Source: Puniceicoccaceae bacterium K14
Lineage (GTDB): Bacteria > Verrucomicrobiota > Verrucomicrobiia > Opitutales > Opitutaceae
DNA: 64,000 nucleotides
Assembly: GCA_022538095.1 (NCBI GenBank)
Contig: JAKYXN010000003.1
Span: forward strand, 1-64,000
Direction of reading: 5' to 3'
Part shown: in pieces, positions 53,991 through 63,200 of the stretch
Position numbering within the stretch: position 1 is the first letter of the stretch
How the letters are laid out: the number at the start of each line of letters is the position of its first letter
Notes under the pieces: model-generated
What the model saw: the letters and a program-made list of their open reading frames with translations, nothing else
The model's database searches: none
What the model was told of the DNA's origin: nothing
Made by a program: the position numbers and the translations under genes

Positions 53991-55763
53991 ATGGGATTGA
54001 AACAACGTAGCATCAATGAGTTGGAAAATATTGTCCGTAATTTATTAGGAGGCGATGGATCCGATGGTGGAGACGAAACAATCACAGTCACGAAGACTAG
54101 CTTAAAAGCGGCTTTATCGGCAGCTTACGAAGCGGGGCAAACGCGCAAGCATTTAGCAGTCTTGGACCCAAAGCTCGATTCTTCTTTGCTATTTTGGCAG
54201 TTGATGGAGTGGCTACCTGATTATGTGTATTTCAAGGATCTTCAGGGGCGGTTTATTTGTATCAACTCGGCCATGGCCCGTTTTTTTAATATTAATTCTC
54301 CAGAGGAGGCGGTAGGGAAGTCTGATTTTGATTTCTTTACTAAAGAGTCAGCCACTGAGAAATTCGAAGCGGAACAGGAGATAATTCGATCAGGAGCGGG
54401 TTGGAGTTTTCGAGAAGAGAGTGATCTAAAGGTGAGTGGGGCTGAAAAGTGGGTATTGTCTACGAAATTGCCTCTTCATGATGCGGATGGGAATGTGTGT
54501 GGCGTATTTGGTATTTCTCATGACATTACTGCGAAAAAATTTGCAGAAGAAAATCTGGAAAGACAGCGTCATCTTTTGGATACGATTGTACAAATATTGC
54601 CTTGCCGTATTTTTGTTCGGGATACGGAAGGAAAATTTTTGCTAATAAACGAAGAATACCGCCGCACATTCGGTTTAATATCTCGAGAGCACGCTGTAGG
54701 GCATCGGTTAGATGAATTTAGCCAGAACGATCGTGTACGGCGTATTCGAAATGAGGATCTTCAAGTGATTCATTCTGGCAAGGCGATTAGTAATCATATT
54801 GATTTTGACCAAAGTGTATTGGGTGAAAAAAGTTGGGTTATGACAAGCAAGGTTCCTCTGATTTCGCCTGATGGTGAGGTGGAAGGAGTCGTTGGTATGA
54901 CTCTGGATGTTACTGAACAAAAGGAGGCTGAGAATGAGGCCCGTGCAGCTCAAGCGGCTTTAAAAGTAGAGAATGAACGCTTTGAGAAAGAGCTTTTGGT
55001 TGCAAGGCAACTACAAGAGCGTCTCATGGCGATGGGATTTGGAGATGATTTATTGCTGAGCCGTAAAGGTGAAAATTGGGATTTTGAAGCAAGTTATTTG
55101 TATAAACCCAGTCATCACTTAGCGGGTGATTTTTTCTATCTAGTACCGATATCGAAAGAACGTATTGGAATATTGGTGTGTGATGTGATGGGCCATGGAG
55201 TTAAAGCGGCTCTTGTAACGATGTTATTGCGTGGCCTGATGCTAGAAGATCCTGAATTGTTGACGCGTCCTGAGCATTTGTTGAAGCACCTCAACGATAA
55301 TTTAGTTCAGTTAGCGGAGAATGACGAGTTTCCTCGATTTGTAACTGCTGTGTATTCGGTGATAAATCTAGAAAAGGGACGTATTCGAATGGCGAATGCA
55401 GGGCATCCAATGCCTATCTGGCGCGTGGCGGATGAAAATGGAGCGCGTTACGAGGAATTTCCAGTTGAGGAATCGGGACCCGCACTGGGGTTGTTGGAAG
55501 GTGAAGAATACGTTGGTGGGGAGTTTTATATCACGCAAGAAAGCGAGCTGATTTTCTATACCGATGGAATCATCGAGCAGAAAATGGCTGATGGAAGCGA
55601 ATTTGGCGTCGAGCGATTTGAGGAATTGGTTTTGAACCATGAATCCAACCACCTTCCTGACCAATTGGCAGCAGTATTGGAAAGCTTGAAGGACTCAGCC
55701 CATTCGAATGCTCTTTCTGACGATGTGTGTGTGATTGCGGTAAGAGTTAAACCGAGTCTTTAG
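53991..55763 (+). CDS. PAS-PAS-SpoIIE (PP2C-type) phosphatase
   Basis: Signalling protein of 590 residues from the ATG at 53991. The frame opens further upstream to 53832 but would overlap the preceding gene by 95 bases, and those residues look non-coding. Two PAS domains lie at about 70-185 (DYVYFKDLQGRFICINSAMARFF) and about 195-310 (CRIFVRDTEGKFLLINEEYRRTFG). A coiled coil (about 310-340) links them to a SpoIIE/PP2C phosphatase (about 350-590) with GDFFYLVPI, VCDVMGHGVKAAL, ANAGHPMP, FYTDGIIE and SDDVCVIAVR. Such proteins dephosphorylate anti-sigma-factor antagonists in partner-switching systems, with input through the PAS domains; no anti-sigma factor is encoded nearby. Confidence 0.92.
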   Translation: MGLKQRSINELENIVRNLLGGDGSDGGDETITVTKTSLKAALSAAYEAGQTRKHLAVLDPKLDSSLLFWQLMEWLPDYVYFKDLQGRFICINSAMARFFNINSPEEAVGKSDFDFFTKESATEKFEAEQEIIRSGAGWSFREESDLKVSGAEKWVLSTKLPLHDADGNVCGVFGISHDITAKKFAEENLERQRHLLDTIVQILPCRIFVRDTEGKFLLINEEYRRTFGLISREHAVGHRLDEFSQNDRVRRIRNEDLQVIHSGKAISNHIDFDQSVLGEKSWVMTSKVPLISPDGEVEGVVGMTLDVTEQKEAENEARAAQAALKVENERFEKELLVARQLQERLMAMGFGDDLLLSRKGENWDFEASYLYKPSHHLAGDFFYLVPISKERIGILVCDVMGHGVKAALVTMLLRGLMLEDPELLTRPEHLLKHLNDNLVQLAENDEFPRFVTAVYSVINLEKGRIRMANAGHPMPIWRVADENGARYEEFPVEESGPALGLLEGEEYVGGEFYITQESELIFYTDGIIEQKMADGSEFGVERFEELVLNHESNHLPDQLAAVLESLKDSAHSNALSDDVCVIAVRVKPSL

Positions 55764-55841
55764 ATGGCGTGAAAGCGAGCGTGTTTGCATTCGCTTGGCT
55801 TTGACATTGAAATTGCATTCGGGATTTGTAGCGTCTGCCGT

Positions 55842-56498
55842 ATGAATCCAAAGTCTTTGTGTGCATTCGTTGGTTTAATCGTATTGTCCGTCCTTTCAGG
55901 CGGTTGTCAGAGTGCGTATTATGGTGCAATGGAGAAGATGGGTGTCCATAAACGTGACATCTTGGTGGACCGTGTTGAGAGCGCAAAGAATGCTCAGGAA
56001 GATGCCAAGGAGCAATTTGTTTCTACCTTTGACCAATTTGTTAGTGTCTCGGGCGTTGAGGTTTCTGAACTGAAGAAGAGCTACGATTCTTTGCAAAAGA
56101 AGTACGATGCAAGCGAGGCGGCAGCGACGGATGTGATTGATCGAATCAGCGGAATCCGAAGTGTAGCGGAAGCATTGTTCAAAGAGTGGGGCAACGAGTT
56201 AGACATTTATTCCAACGAAGATTTACGAAAAGCCAGTGAGGCTCAGTTGGATGCGACGAAGGAACTCTACGCCAAACTAATGGTATCGATGGAGGAAGTC
56301 TCCAATAGGATGACTCCGGTTTTAGAAGCATTTCGCGATCAGACTCTCTTTTTGAAGCATAACCTAAATGCTCAGGCGATTTCTGCTCTGAATCAAACTT
56401 CGATGTCATTGGAAGCGGAGGTCGAGGAACTCATCGCTCAAATGGAAACATCTATCAATGAAGCAAACGACTTCATTGAGCAGATGCGCGAAGGATAG
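55842..56498 (+). CDS. DUF2959-family lipoprotein
   Basis: Protein of 218 residues from the ATG at 55842. The signal sequence ends in the lipobox LSGGC (about residue 22), so it is likely lipid-anchored in the periplasm. The mature part is helical: SAYYGAMEKMGVHKRDILVDRVESA, then KEQFVSTFDQF and ATKELYAKLMVSMEEVSNRM, as in the DUF2959 family of unknown function. The frame opens upstream to 55785, but only the ATG at 55842 gives a proper signal peptide. No operon partner is apparent. Confidence 0.82.
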   Translation: MNPKSLCAFVGLIVLSVLSGGCQSAYYGAMEKMGVHKRDILVDRVESAKNAQEDAKEQFVSTFDQFVSVSGVEVSELKKSYDSLQKKYDASEAAATDVIDRISGIRSVAEALFKEWGNELDIYSNEDLRKASEAQLDATKELYAKLMVSMEEVSNRMTPVLEAFRDQTLFLKHNLNAQAISALNQTSMSLEAEVEELIAQMETSINEANDFIEQMREG

Positions 56499-56605
56499 CC
56501 ATCTGCGGAGCTAAATAATCGCAAAAGGTACGGTACAAGCTGTAGCCTATTTGCTTCGTATAGTGTAGATTCAAAAATTATTTATTACGATATGAATAAA
56601 AGTTT

Positions 56606-56632
56606 TTGACAACATACCAACTGGTCGGTCAG
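56606..56632. promoter_or_regulatory. Candidate TetR-type operator with -35 element
   Basis: TTGACA at 56606-56611 is followed by an imperfect palindrome at 56612-56632 whose halves read ACATACCAACT and, on the other strand, CTGACCGACCAGT. This ACC(G/A)ACCAGT-like half-site style is common for TetR-family repressors of efflux pumps. It lies about 50 bases upstream of the RND operon. No clear -10 box was found and no repressor gene is in the window. Confidence 0.4.
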
Positions 56633-56681
56633 AAGACTTTGAACGAGAATCCTGAACTTAGTGTAGGGGAAATATCCAAAG

Positions 56682-57800
56682 ATGAAAAAGGTAATAGTCA
56701 GTATTTGTGTTCTGCTAGGTCTTGGCTTGGTGGTTGTTTTATTAGCCTTTGTTAAAGGCGAGCAGTTTGCTGCGATGGGGGAAGCGGGTGAAAATTTTCA
56801 GCTACCACCGTCATCGGTATCGTCAGCTGTTACAGAGGCATCCACTTGGCCGAAGTTTTATACTGCTGTTGGTAGTGTTTCGGCGGCTCAAGGAATTACA
56901 GTCTCTGCGGAGTTCAGCGGTGTTGTAGTGCAAATAGCATTTGAGTCAGGTCAAGATGTTGAAGAGGGGGATCTGCTTATTTCTTTGGATACAAGCACTG
57001 AAGTTGCTCAGCTGAAGGCGGCTCAAGCTCAAGCGGAACTCGCTCAGATTGGCCTGGATCGCGCTAAGCGTTTGCGAGCGGACAAGACTGTTGCTCAGTC
57101 GGAATTGGACGCTGCAGAGGCTCAATACTTTGAAGCAGCTGCCCAAGTTGAAAACATTCAAGCAGTGATCGGCAAAAAGGAAATTCGAGCTCCTTTCTCG
57201 GGTAGACTTGGAATTCGCCAAGTGAATGAAGGGCAGTTTGTGAATGTGGGGACTCCTATTGTTTCGCTCCAATCGCTTGATACGATGTATGTCGACTTTT
57301 CGCTTCCTCAACGACGCCTCTCAGAGCTCAGTACTGGAATGGTCGTGGAAATTACCAGCGATTCCTTTTCGGGAAAAAAGGTTCAAGGAGAATTGAGCGC
57401 GATCAACCCGGAGATTGATGTTGCGACGCGATCTGTGAGGCTTCGTGGTACCTTCAATAATGCCGAGGACCTGTTATTATCTGGTATGTTCGTCAACATA
57501 TCTGTTTTTCTAAATGAAGAGAGTGATGTTGTGATTATACCAGCAACCGCAATCTTGTACGCTCCCTATGGGGAAAGCGTATTCATTATAAATGAAGGAG
57601 AGAGTGGTAAGACGGTAACGCGTTCGTTTGTGCGGATTGGCGACTCTCGAGGAGACTTTGTATCCGTTTTAGAAGGATTGGATGTTGGAGATGAGATTGT
57701 CGCGTCTGGAGTATTCAAGCTTAGAAATGGTTCGAGCGTTGTCATTAACAATGGCTTGGTTCCGGATGCTCAGTTAAACCCAAATCCTGAAGACGCTTAG
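56682..57800 (+). CDS. RND efflux periplasmic adaptor (membrane fusion protein)
   Basis: Protein of 372 residues with an N-terminal signal or membrane anchor (about 4-24). The halves of the lipoyl-like domain are TVSAEFSGVVVQIAFESGQDVEEGDLLISLD and IRAPFSGRLGIRQVNEGQFVNVGTPIV, around a helical hairpin (about 105-165). Beta-barrel and membrane-proximal parts follow (PQRRLSEL, VIIPATAILYAPYGESVFII). It links the inner-membrane pump to the outer-membrane channel. The pump and channel genes follow at 24- and 20-base spacings, making a complete AcrA-AcrB-TolC style operon. Confidence 0.93.
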   Translation: MKKVIVSICVLLGLGLVVVLLAFVKGEQFAAMGEAGENFQLPPSSVSSAVTEASTWPKFYTAVGSVSAAQGITVSAEFSGVVVQIAFESGQDVEEGDLLISLDTSTEVAQLKAAQAQAELAQIGLDRAKRLRADKTVAQSELDAAEAQYFEAAAQVENIQAVIGKKEIRAPFSGRLGIRQVNEGQFVNVGTPIVSLQSLDTMYVDFSLPQRRLSELSTGMVVEITSDSFSGKKVQGELSAINPEIDVATRSVRLRGTFNNAEDLLLSGMFVNISVFLNEESDVVIIPATAILYAPYGESVFIINEGESGKTVTRSFVRIGDSRGDFVSVLEGLDVGDEIVASGVFKLRNGSSVVINNGLVPDAQLNPNPEDA

Positions 57801-57824
57801 GCGATTTCTAAGGAGAATTTTAAG

Positions 57825-60800
57825 ATGAAATCTAAATCTTTTACCGAGATCTTTATTCGCCGCCCGGTTTTGGCCTTAGTGGTGAATGTTGTGATTGTTA
57901 TCGCTGGTTTGCAGGCGATGAAAAACCTCAATGTTCGCCAGTATCCAGAAAATGAAAACGCTGCAGTAAAGATTACTACAGCGTATATAGGAGCCGATGC
58001 TGACTTGGTGCGCGGTTTTATTACTACACCTTTGGAGCGTGCGGTGGCATCTGCAGATGGAGTTGACTATGTGGAGTCTCAGAGCACCCAAGGCTTGTCT
58101 ACTATTACAGTTCGCTTGAAATTAAATTTTGATGGAACGAAAGCCTTGTCGGAGATTAGCTCAAAAGTGGATCAGGTGCGTGGCGATTTGCCGCCATCGG
58201 CCGAGGTTCCAATTATCAACTTAGAATCGGCTGATAGTGAGTTTGCTTCTGCGTATTTAAGTTTTACTTCTGATATACTAAAGCAAAACGAAATCACTGA
58301 TTATTTGCTTCGTGTTGTACAACCTCGCCTTTCTACGCTTGAAGGCGTTCAGCGTGCCGATATTTTGGGAGCTCGTACATTTGCTGCTCGTATTTGGTTA
58401 AAGCCTGAGAAGATGGCTGCCTTAAACATTAGCCCGTCTCAAGCTCGAGCGGCTATAGGGGCAAACAATTTTCTTTCGGCTCCGGGGACGACTAAAGGGG
58501 CGCTTGTCCAGGTGAACTTGACTACCAATACGGATCTTAAGTCGATCGAAGAGTTTCGTAAGCTTGTAGTTAAAGAAGTAGATGGAGATGTTGTACGATT
58601 GGAAGATATCGCAGACGTCGTGCTCGGTTCGGAAGACTACAGTACCGAGGTTCGTTACTCTGGACAAACGGCTACATTTATGGGGATTTGGCCTCAGCCG
58701 AATGCGAATGCGATTGATGTGATTAGTCTCGTCAAAGAAGAGATGGTCAAGGTAAACGAAGAAATGCCTGAAGGTTTGAAGGGTATGGTTTCGTATGATG
58801 CGACTGAGTACATCAATAGCGCTATTGGTGAAGTAACATCTACGCTCCTGGAAACGCTACTAATTGTTGTTGTCGTAATCTTTCTTTTTCTTGGTTCTCT
58901 GAGATCGGTGTTGGTTCCTGTCGTGGCAATACCCATATCATTGATCGGGGGAGTGTTTTTGATTCAAGCATTTGGGTTTTCCATCAATTTGCTTACTTTG
59001 TTGGCTATTGTACTTGCTGTTGGTTTGGTCGTAGATGACGCAATTGTTATTGTTGAAAACGTGGACCGAAATTTAAGCCTAGGAAAGTCTCCTATGGATG
59101 CAGCTATCCTGGGAGTGAAGGAGCTTGTTGGGCCAGTTATTGCGACTACTATCACTCTCGCGGCAGTGTATGCTCCAATTGGATTTCAAGGGGGATTGAC
59201 TGGATCTTTATTCCGAGAGTTTGCATTTACTCTAACCGGAGCGGTTGTTATATCGACCGTTGTTGCCTTGACCCTTTCTCCTGTAATGTCAGCCAAACTT
59301 TTAAAACCTGGCGCTAATAAAAGGGGGCTTTCAGGACTGATAAATCGAGGCTTCGAAAAGCTAAAAGGTATGTATAATACTGCGCTTTCAGGAACGTTGG
59401 CCTACCGTCCGTTAGTATACATTTGTTGGATCATTCTATCCCTCCTAACAATTCCTATGTTTTTGACCTCTCCCCGCGAACTTGCTCCCGCGGAGGATCA
59501 GGGCGTTATATTTGGCATTGTGGATACGGCGGCCAATGCTTCCTTGGAGCAGACAAGCGTATCCGCTTCAGCGATAAATGAGGCATTTCATAGTGCACCA
59601 GAAACGGAGTTCACTTTTCAGATTACAAGCTCAAACTTCGGGTTTGGAGGGATGGTGTTGAGTGAATGGGGTAGCCGCGATCGTACGGTATTCGATATTC
59701 TCCCAGAGATGCAGCAGAAAGTGAGTGCCATTCCTGGAGTGGATAGTTTTTTGATTACACCTCCTGCTTTGCCTGGTGGAAGCAATTTTCCAGTGGAAAT
59801 TATAATCGCATCAACTGCAGATACAGAGGAGATACTCCCGCTGGCTCAACAGTTGTTGGGTAAAGCTATGCAAAATCCATTATTTTACTTTGGCGCAATT
59901 GATGTTAAGATCGATCAACCTCAGGCGGAAATTGTTGTCGACAGAGAGAAAGCATCATCTATGGGCCTAGACATGCAGACAGTAGGCAATGACTTGTCGG
60001 CGATGTTGGGTGGCGGGTATGTTAATCGTTTCAATATTGATGGACGTAGTTATAAAGTAATTCCCCAGATTAAGCGAATGGATCGCTTAAACGCTGAACA
60101 ACTTACGAGTATTTACGTTACGGGTCCCGACGGAAAATTGATTCCCTTGAGTTCCATTGCTGAGATTGAGAGATCGACTGTTCCACGTTCATTGAATCGT
60201 TTCCAGCAACTCAATGCAGTGAAAATTAGCGCTATGGCTGGACCAGGTACGATTGATGCGGCGCTTACATTTTTAGAGGAGGAAGCTGCCAAGATATTGC
60301 CAGATGGTTTTGTAATCGATTATACTGGTGAGTCTCGCCAATTGCGGCGCGAGGGGAATACATTTTTGCCAGCGCTTGGGTTGGCGAGTGTATTGATATT
60401 TTTGGTGCTCGCGGCTCAGTTTAATAGTTTCCGGGATCCATTTGTTATCATTTTGGGATCGGTGCCATTGGCGATTTTCGGAGCACTCATTTTTACTTTC
60501 TTGAAAATGCTCGATCCAAATGTGCCGTTCTTTACCGATGGATGGACGACGACGTTGAATATATATTCGCAAGTGGGATTAGTGACTCTTGTGGGGCTTG
60601 TCTCTAAGAATGGGATACTAATAGTTGAGTTTGCTAATGAGCTTCAGCGAGAAGGAATGTCTAAACTGGATGCGGTTAAAGAAGCGGCGGCGACTCGTTT
60701 GCGACCTATTTTGATGACTAGCTTTGCCACGGTTTTAGGTCACTTCCCGCTTACCTTGGTTGCTGGGGCCGGGGCGGAAGCTCGAAATAGCATTGGTTTA

Positions 60801-60941
60801 GTGTTAGTCGGAGGAATGGCAATAGGGACCTTATTCACTTTGTTTGTTGTACCACCTATCTACATGCTAATTGCTAAAGACCATTCGAAGGATGGTTCTA
60901 CACAGAGTGAGGCGGAAATGCCTGTGAAAGCATTGAGTTAA
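57825..60941 (+). CDS. RND multidrug efflux pump, inner-membrane subunit
   Basis: Proton-driven transporter of 1038 residues of the HAE-1 group. The N terminus FTEIFIRRPVLALVVNVVIV is characteristic. Twelve helices in two blocks surround two large periplasmic loops. The helix 4 proton-relay Asp pair is in LVVDDAIVIVENV, and GPVIATTITLAAVYAPI, SPVMSAKLL, LVGLVSKNGILIVEFAN and RLRPILMTSFATVLG are all present. It should export hydrophobic compounds or antibiotics through the TolC-like channel encoded next. It is not linked to the NRPS cluster, which lies about 35 kb away. Confidence 0.95.
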   Translation: MKSKSFTEIFIRRPVLALVVNVVIVIAGLQAMKNLNVRQYPENENAAVKITTAYIGADADLVRGFITTPLERAVASADGVDYVESQSTQGLSTITVRLKLNFDGTKALSEISSKVDQVRGDLPPSAEVPIINLESADSEFASAYLSFTSDILKQNEITDYLLRVVQPRLSTLEGVQRADILGARTFAARIWLKPEKMAALNISPSQARAAIGANNFLSAPGTTKGALVQVNLTTNTDLKSIEEFRKLVVKEVDGDVVRLEDIADVVLGSEDYSTEVRYSGQTATFMGIWPQPNANAIDVISLVKEEMVKVNEEMPEGLKGMVSYDATEYINSAIGEVTSTLLETLLIVVVVIFLFLGSLRSVLVPVVAIPISLIGGVFLIQAFGFSINLLTLLAIVLAVGLVVDDAIVIVENVDRNLSLGKSPMDAAILGVKELVGPVIATTITLAAVYAPIGFQGGLTGSLFREFAFTLTGAVVISTVVALTLSPVMSAKLLKPGANKRGLSGLINRGFEKLKGMYNTALSGTLAYRPLVYICWIILSLLTIPMFLTSPRELAPAEDQGVIFGIVDTAANASLEQTSVSASAINEAFHSAPETEFTFQITSSNFGFGGMVLSEWGSRDRTVFDILPEMQQKVSAIPGVDSFLITPPALPGGSNFPVEIIIASTADTEEILPLAQQLLGKAMQNPLFYFGAIDVKIDQPQAEIVVDREKASSMGLDMQTVGNDLSAMLGGGYVNRFNIDGRSYKVIPQIKRMDRLNAEQLTSIYVTGPDGKLIPLSSIAEIERSTVPRSLNRFQQLNAVKISAMAGPGTIDAALTFLEEEAAKILPDGFVIDYTGESRQLRREGNTFLPALGLASVLIFLVLAAQFNSFRDPFVIILGSVPLAIFGALIFTFLKMLDPNVPFFTDGWTTTLNIYSQVGLVTLVGLVSKNGILIVEFANELQREGMSKLDAVKEAAATRLRPILMTSFATVLGHFPLTLVAGAGAEARNSIGLVLVGGMAIGTLFTLFVVPPIYMLIAKDHSKDGSTQSEAEMPVKALS

Positions 60942-60961
60942 TTGACGGGAAATTTATTGTC

Positions 60962-62278
60962 ATGAAAAATTACTTATTAGTAGCAAAGCTTTTGTTGTCT
61001 GTCGTGTGTTGGTCGCAAGCTAAAGCTTCTGTTGAAATTCCAGATCGTCTGGATCTTGCGAGTTCAATTCAATACGCTCTCGAAAACAATTTCCAGATTC
61101 AAAAAGCGAGGCAGCAAATTGAAGAACAAACTGGATTGATTATTGAAGTAAGGGCGCAGGCTCTCCCGACGGCTTCGCTGGATGCCTACTATACTGAGAT
61201 CGATCCTGGTTTGAGCGAATTGAGCCCGGCCCATGATAACGATTGGGAAATCGCTTTGAATGTAACCCAGAGTTTGTACAAAGGAGGAAGCGTTCGAGCG
61301 GCACTGGATGTTCAGCAACTTGTTGAAGAGTCTGCCCTCTTACAGCTGGAGTCTGTGGTTAACGATGCCTTGTTGGACGTAAGAACAGGATACTATGATG
61401 TATTGCTTGCTCGCGACCAAATCGAAGTGCAGGAGCAGAATGTAGGATTATTAGAGGCTCAGGTTCGCGATGCGAAGAATCGTTTTGAAGCTGGTTCGGT
61501 ATCCAATTTTGAGGTACTTAGAGCAGAGGTGGAGCTGGCTAATGCTCAGACTCCGCTTATTCGAGCTCGAAATACCTTTCGCACAGCGATTGAGGAATTG
61601 CGTCAAACTCTTGGTTTCAAGGCGTCCGACCATCAACTGGAGAAAGTGCCAGATTTCGTGGGAGATCTTGGGTTCAACAAAGTCGTGTATGAATTGGAGT
61701 CTGCGTTATCAGTAGCTAGAGAGAGTCGTCCGGAATTAAAGCGCTTGGAGAAGTTGCTCGAAGCTAGGGAGAAAGGGATTGATGTCGCTCGTGCGGGATT
61801 TAGGCCAACGGTGAGCTTGTATGGATCGTATGAAGCGGGTCGGTCTTCAAGTTCTCGGAGATTTGATGATCGCTTGGATGGATGGACTGTTGGAGTTCAA
61901 TCGTCCTGGAATATTTTCGACGGTCGAAAAGTCAAAGGGCAGGTTGTTCAAGCAAAGTCTCAATACGAACAAGCACGCCTTGATTTTGAGGAAGCGGTTC
62001 TGGATGTCGAGGTTGAGGTACGTCGTGCTTTGTCGAACCTTCAAGAAGCGGCAGAGTTGGCAATCTCTTCGGGTAAGGTGACATCGCGAGCTGAGGAATC
62101 ATTGCGTTTGGCCCAATCAAGGTATGACGCAGGAGGAGCTACTCAGTTGGACGTTTTGCAGGCTCGGGTTTCTCTGACCTTGGCGCGGACGAATCAGCTG
62201 GAAGCCTATCATAGCTACGAAGTGGCGGCGGCCGCAGCTCGCCGGGCTATGGGCGTAGCGGATCCGTTTGCTAAGTAA
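60962..62278 (+). CDS. TolC-family outer-membrane channel protein
   Basis: Protein of 438 residues with a signal peptide (about 4-22, ending SQAKA). It carries two repeats of the outer-membrane efflux domain, with long alpha-helical hairpins (about 60-250 and 260-438) and the family phrases SIQYALENNFQIQKARQQI, RFEAGSVSNFEVLRAEVELA and RYDAGGATQLDVLQARVSLT. It forms a trimeric channel across outer membrane and periplasm for the RND pump encoded upstream, and is the last gene of that operon. Confidence 0.93.
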   Translation: MKNYLLVAKLLLSVVCWSQAKASVEIPDRLDLASSIQYALENNFQIQKARQQIEEQTGLIIEVRAQALPTASLDAYYTEIDPGLSELSPAHDNDWEIALNVTQSLYKGGSVRAALDVQQLVEESALLQLESVVNDALLDVRTGYYDVLLARDQIEVQEQNVGLLEAQVRDAKNRFEAGSVSNFEVLRAEVELANAQTPLIRARNTFRTAIEELRQTLGFKASDHQLEKVPDFVGDLGFNKVVYELESALSVARESRPELKRLEKLLEAREKGIDVARAGFRPTVSLYGSYEAGRSSSSRRFDDRLDGWTVGVQSSWNIFDGRKVKGQVVQAKSQYEQARLDFEEAVLDVEVEVRRALSNLQEAAELAISSGKVTSRAEESLRLAQSRYDAGGATQLDVLQARVSLTLARTNQLEAYHSYEVAAAAARRAMGVADPFAK

Positions 62279-62315
62279 GTTAGTGCATGAAAGAGCTAGC
62301 GGATCTATTAGATCG

Positions 62316-62403
62316 GCTCGCATCCAAGTTCGCGGCGTCTGCCAAAGCCATCCGACACTCGTGTCGCAAGGCTTTAGAAGCCTTGCGCTGCTTGGATGTG
62401 AGC
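62316..62403. repeat. Structured 88-base inverted-repeat element
   Basis: An outer 13-bp stem, gctcgcatccaag (62316-62328) with cttggatgtgagc (62391-62403), pairs fully if one G-T pair is allowed. Inside it lie two near-adjacent perfect hairpins: cgacac/gtgtcg (62353-62366) and gcaaggctt/aagccttgc with a TAG loop (62366-62386). Just upstream is gatct/agatc (62302-62314). The cloverleaf-like form is not a tRNA, since no anticodon or T-arm consensus is seen. It sits just after the RND operon and could be a palindromic mobile repeat, a recombination site or a folded RNA. No T run follows it. Confidence 0.55.
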
Positions 62404-62628
62404 TCGAACCAGCAAAGAGATCATTTCAAAACACGCCCTAGAACGACTGAACGCTTAAAAACAAGATAGCGTACAGAGCTAGGATGGTTTTGATTTTCGA
62501 ATGAGTGTAATGCGTTGTTATCGCTAAAGGTATTAAATTAGCGATTCGCATTAGACTGTGTGAATGCTGGAGACAGCATTGAATATGAAGTGTGCCTTCG
62601 TACGTTCTTTTACGATTCAAAAAACCTC
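62404..62628. other. Intergenic, nothing recognised
   Basis: No gene, terminator or regulatory motif could be supported between the structured repeat and the convergent DoxX-like gene, apart from weak AT-rich stretches. Confidence 0.3.
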
Positions 62629-62997
62629 TTAGTTGAAGAGGCTCAAAAAGTCTTTGCGACGGCTGTACATTACCACGAGATGGAGACCGGCGAAAACAAG
62701 AGAGGTTTGCATATTCGACGGATCCAAGGACATCTGAAAGGCAACTGTATTAAAAGCGATCGGAAATGTCATGACCGTTGCCAGTGCAACCATTCTGTTT
62801 GTTAGCAAAAGACAGGCGGTGACAATATAAATGCTGCTGATTGTGGGCAAGATGTACGAGTCTTCTATAACCTCCATGTAGCGAGCTGCGAAGCCGTCCA
62901 GTTCGGGCTCTGGCAGAAATTTGAGGAAGGTGTCCAGACCAAACGTTGCTAACATAACAGCTAGCGAGATTCGGGCTATGGCGAACACGATTTTCAT
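62629..62997 (-). CDS. Small DoxX-like membrane protein
   Basis: Membrane protein of 122 residues with four predicted helices (about 5-22, 50-68, 70-88 and 100-115), the typical size and layout of DoxX/DUF4149-like proteins. The residues FLPEPELDGFAARYMEVIEDS between helices 1 and 2 match the periplasmic loop style of that group. The function is unknown; some relatives support redox chemistry of sulfur compounds or quinones. It is transcribed divergently from the metal ABC transporter gene, sharing 200 bases of upstream sequence. Confidence 0.65.
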   Translation of the reverse strand: MKIVFAIARISLAVMLATFGLDTFLKFLPEPELDGFAARYMEVIEDSYILPTISSIYIVTACLLLTNRMVALATVMTFPIAFNTVAFQMSLDPSNMQTSLVFAGLHLVVMYSRRKDFLSLFN

Positions 62998-63115
62998 GGG
63001 TGGGATGTATGGAGTGAGTCGTCTTAATACAATTCTTAAGACATATTTTCGTTACGGTTGCCTTTAATTCATCGACTGAGACCCAATTATCTGGAATTTG
63101 AGTGCCTATTAGCGG

Positions 63116-63131
63116 TTTTGATTAATCAAAA
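63116..63131. promoter_or_regulatory. Perfect 16-bp palindrome, candidate metalloregulator operator
   Basis: TTTTGATTAATCAAAA is perfectly self-complementary and lies 70-85 bases upstream of the metal ABC transporter gene, in the divergent region shared with the DoxX-like gene. AT-rich palindromes of this size are bound by MntR/DtxR- or Fur-type repressors. The assignment is by position and symmetry; no regulator gene is in the window. Confidence 0.5.
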
Positions 63132-63200
63132 TCATAATTGCTAGCTTTCAAACTAAGCTTGCTTCGTGGAGGATAATCATCCAATTCAAAGGATGTTATT

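Noticed and set aside
62316-62403. tRNA-like cloverleaf
   Set aside because: No T-arm TTCGA consensus, no plausible anticodon arm and wrong stem lengths; kept only as a structured repeat.
62287-62469. 60-codon plus-strand frame after the TolC gene
   Set aside because: It runs straight through the structured inverted-repeat element and shows no protein features.
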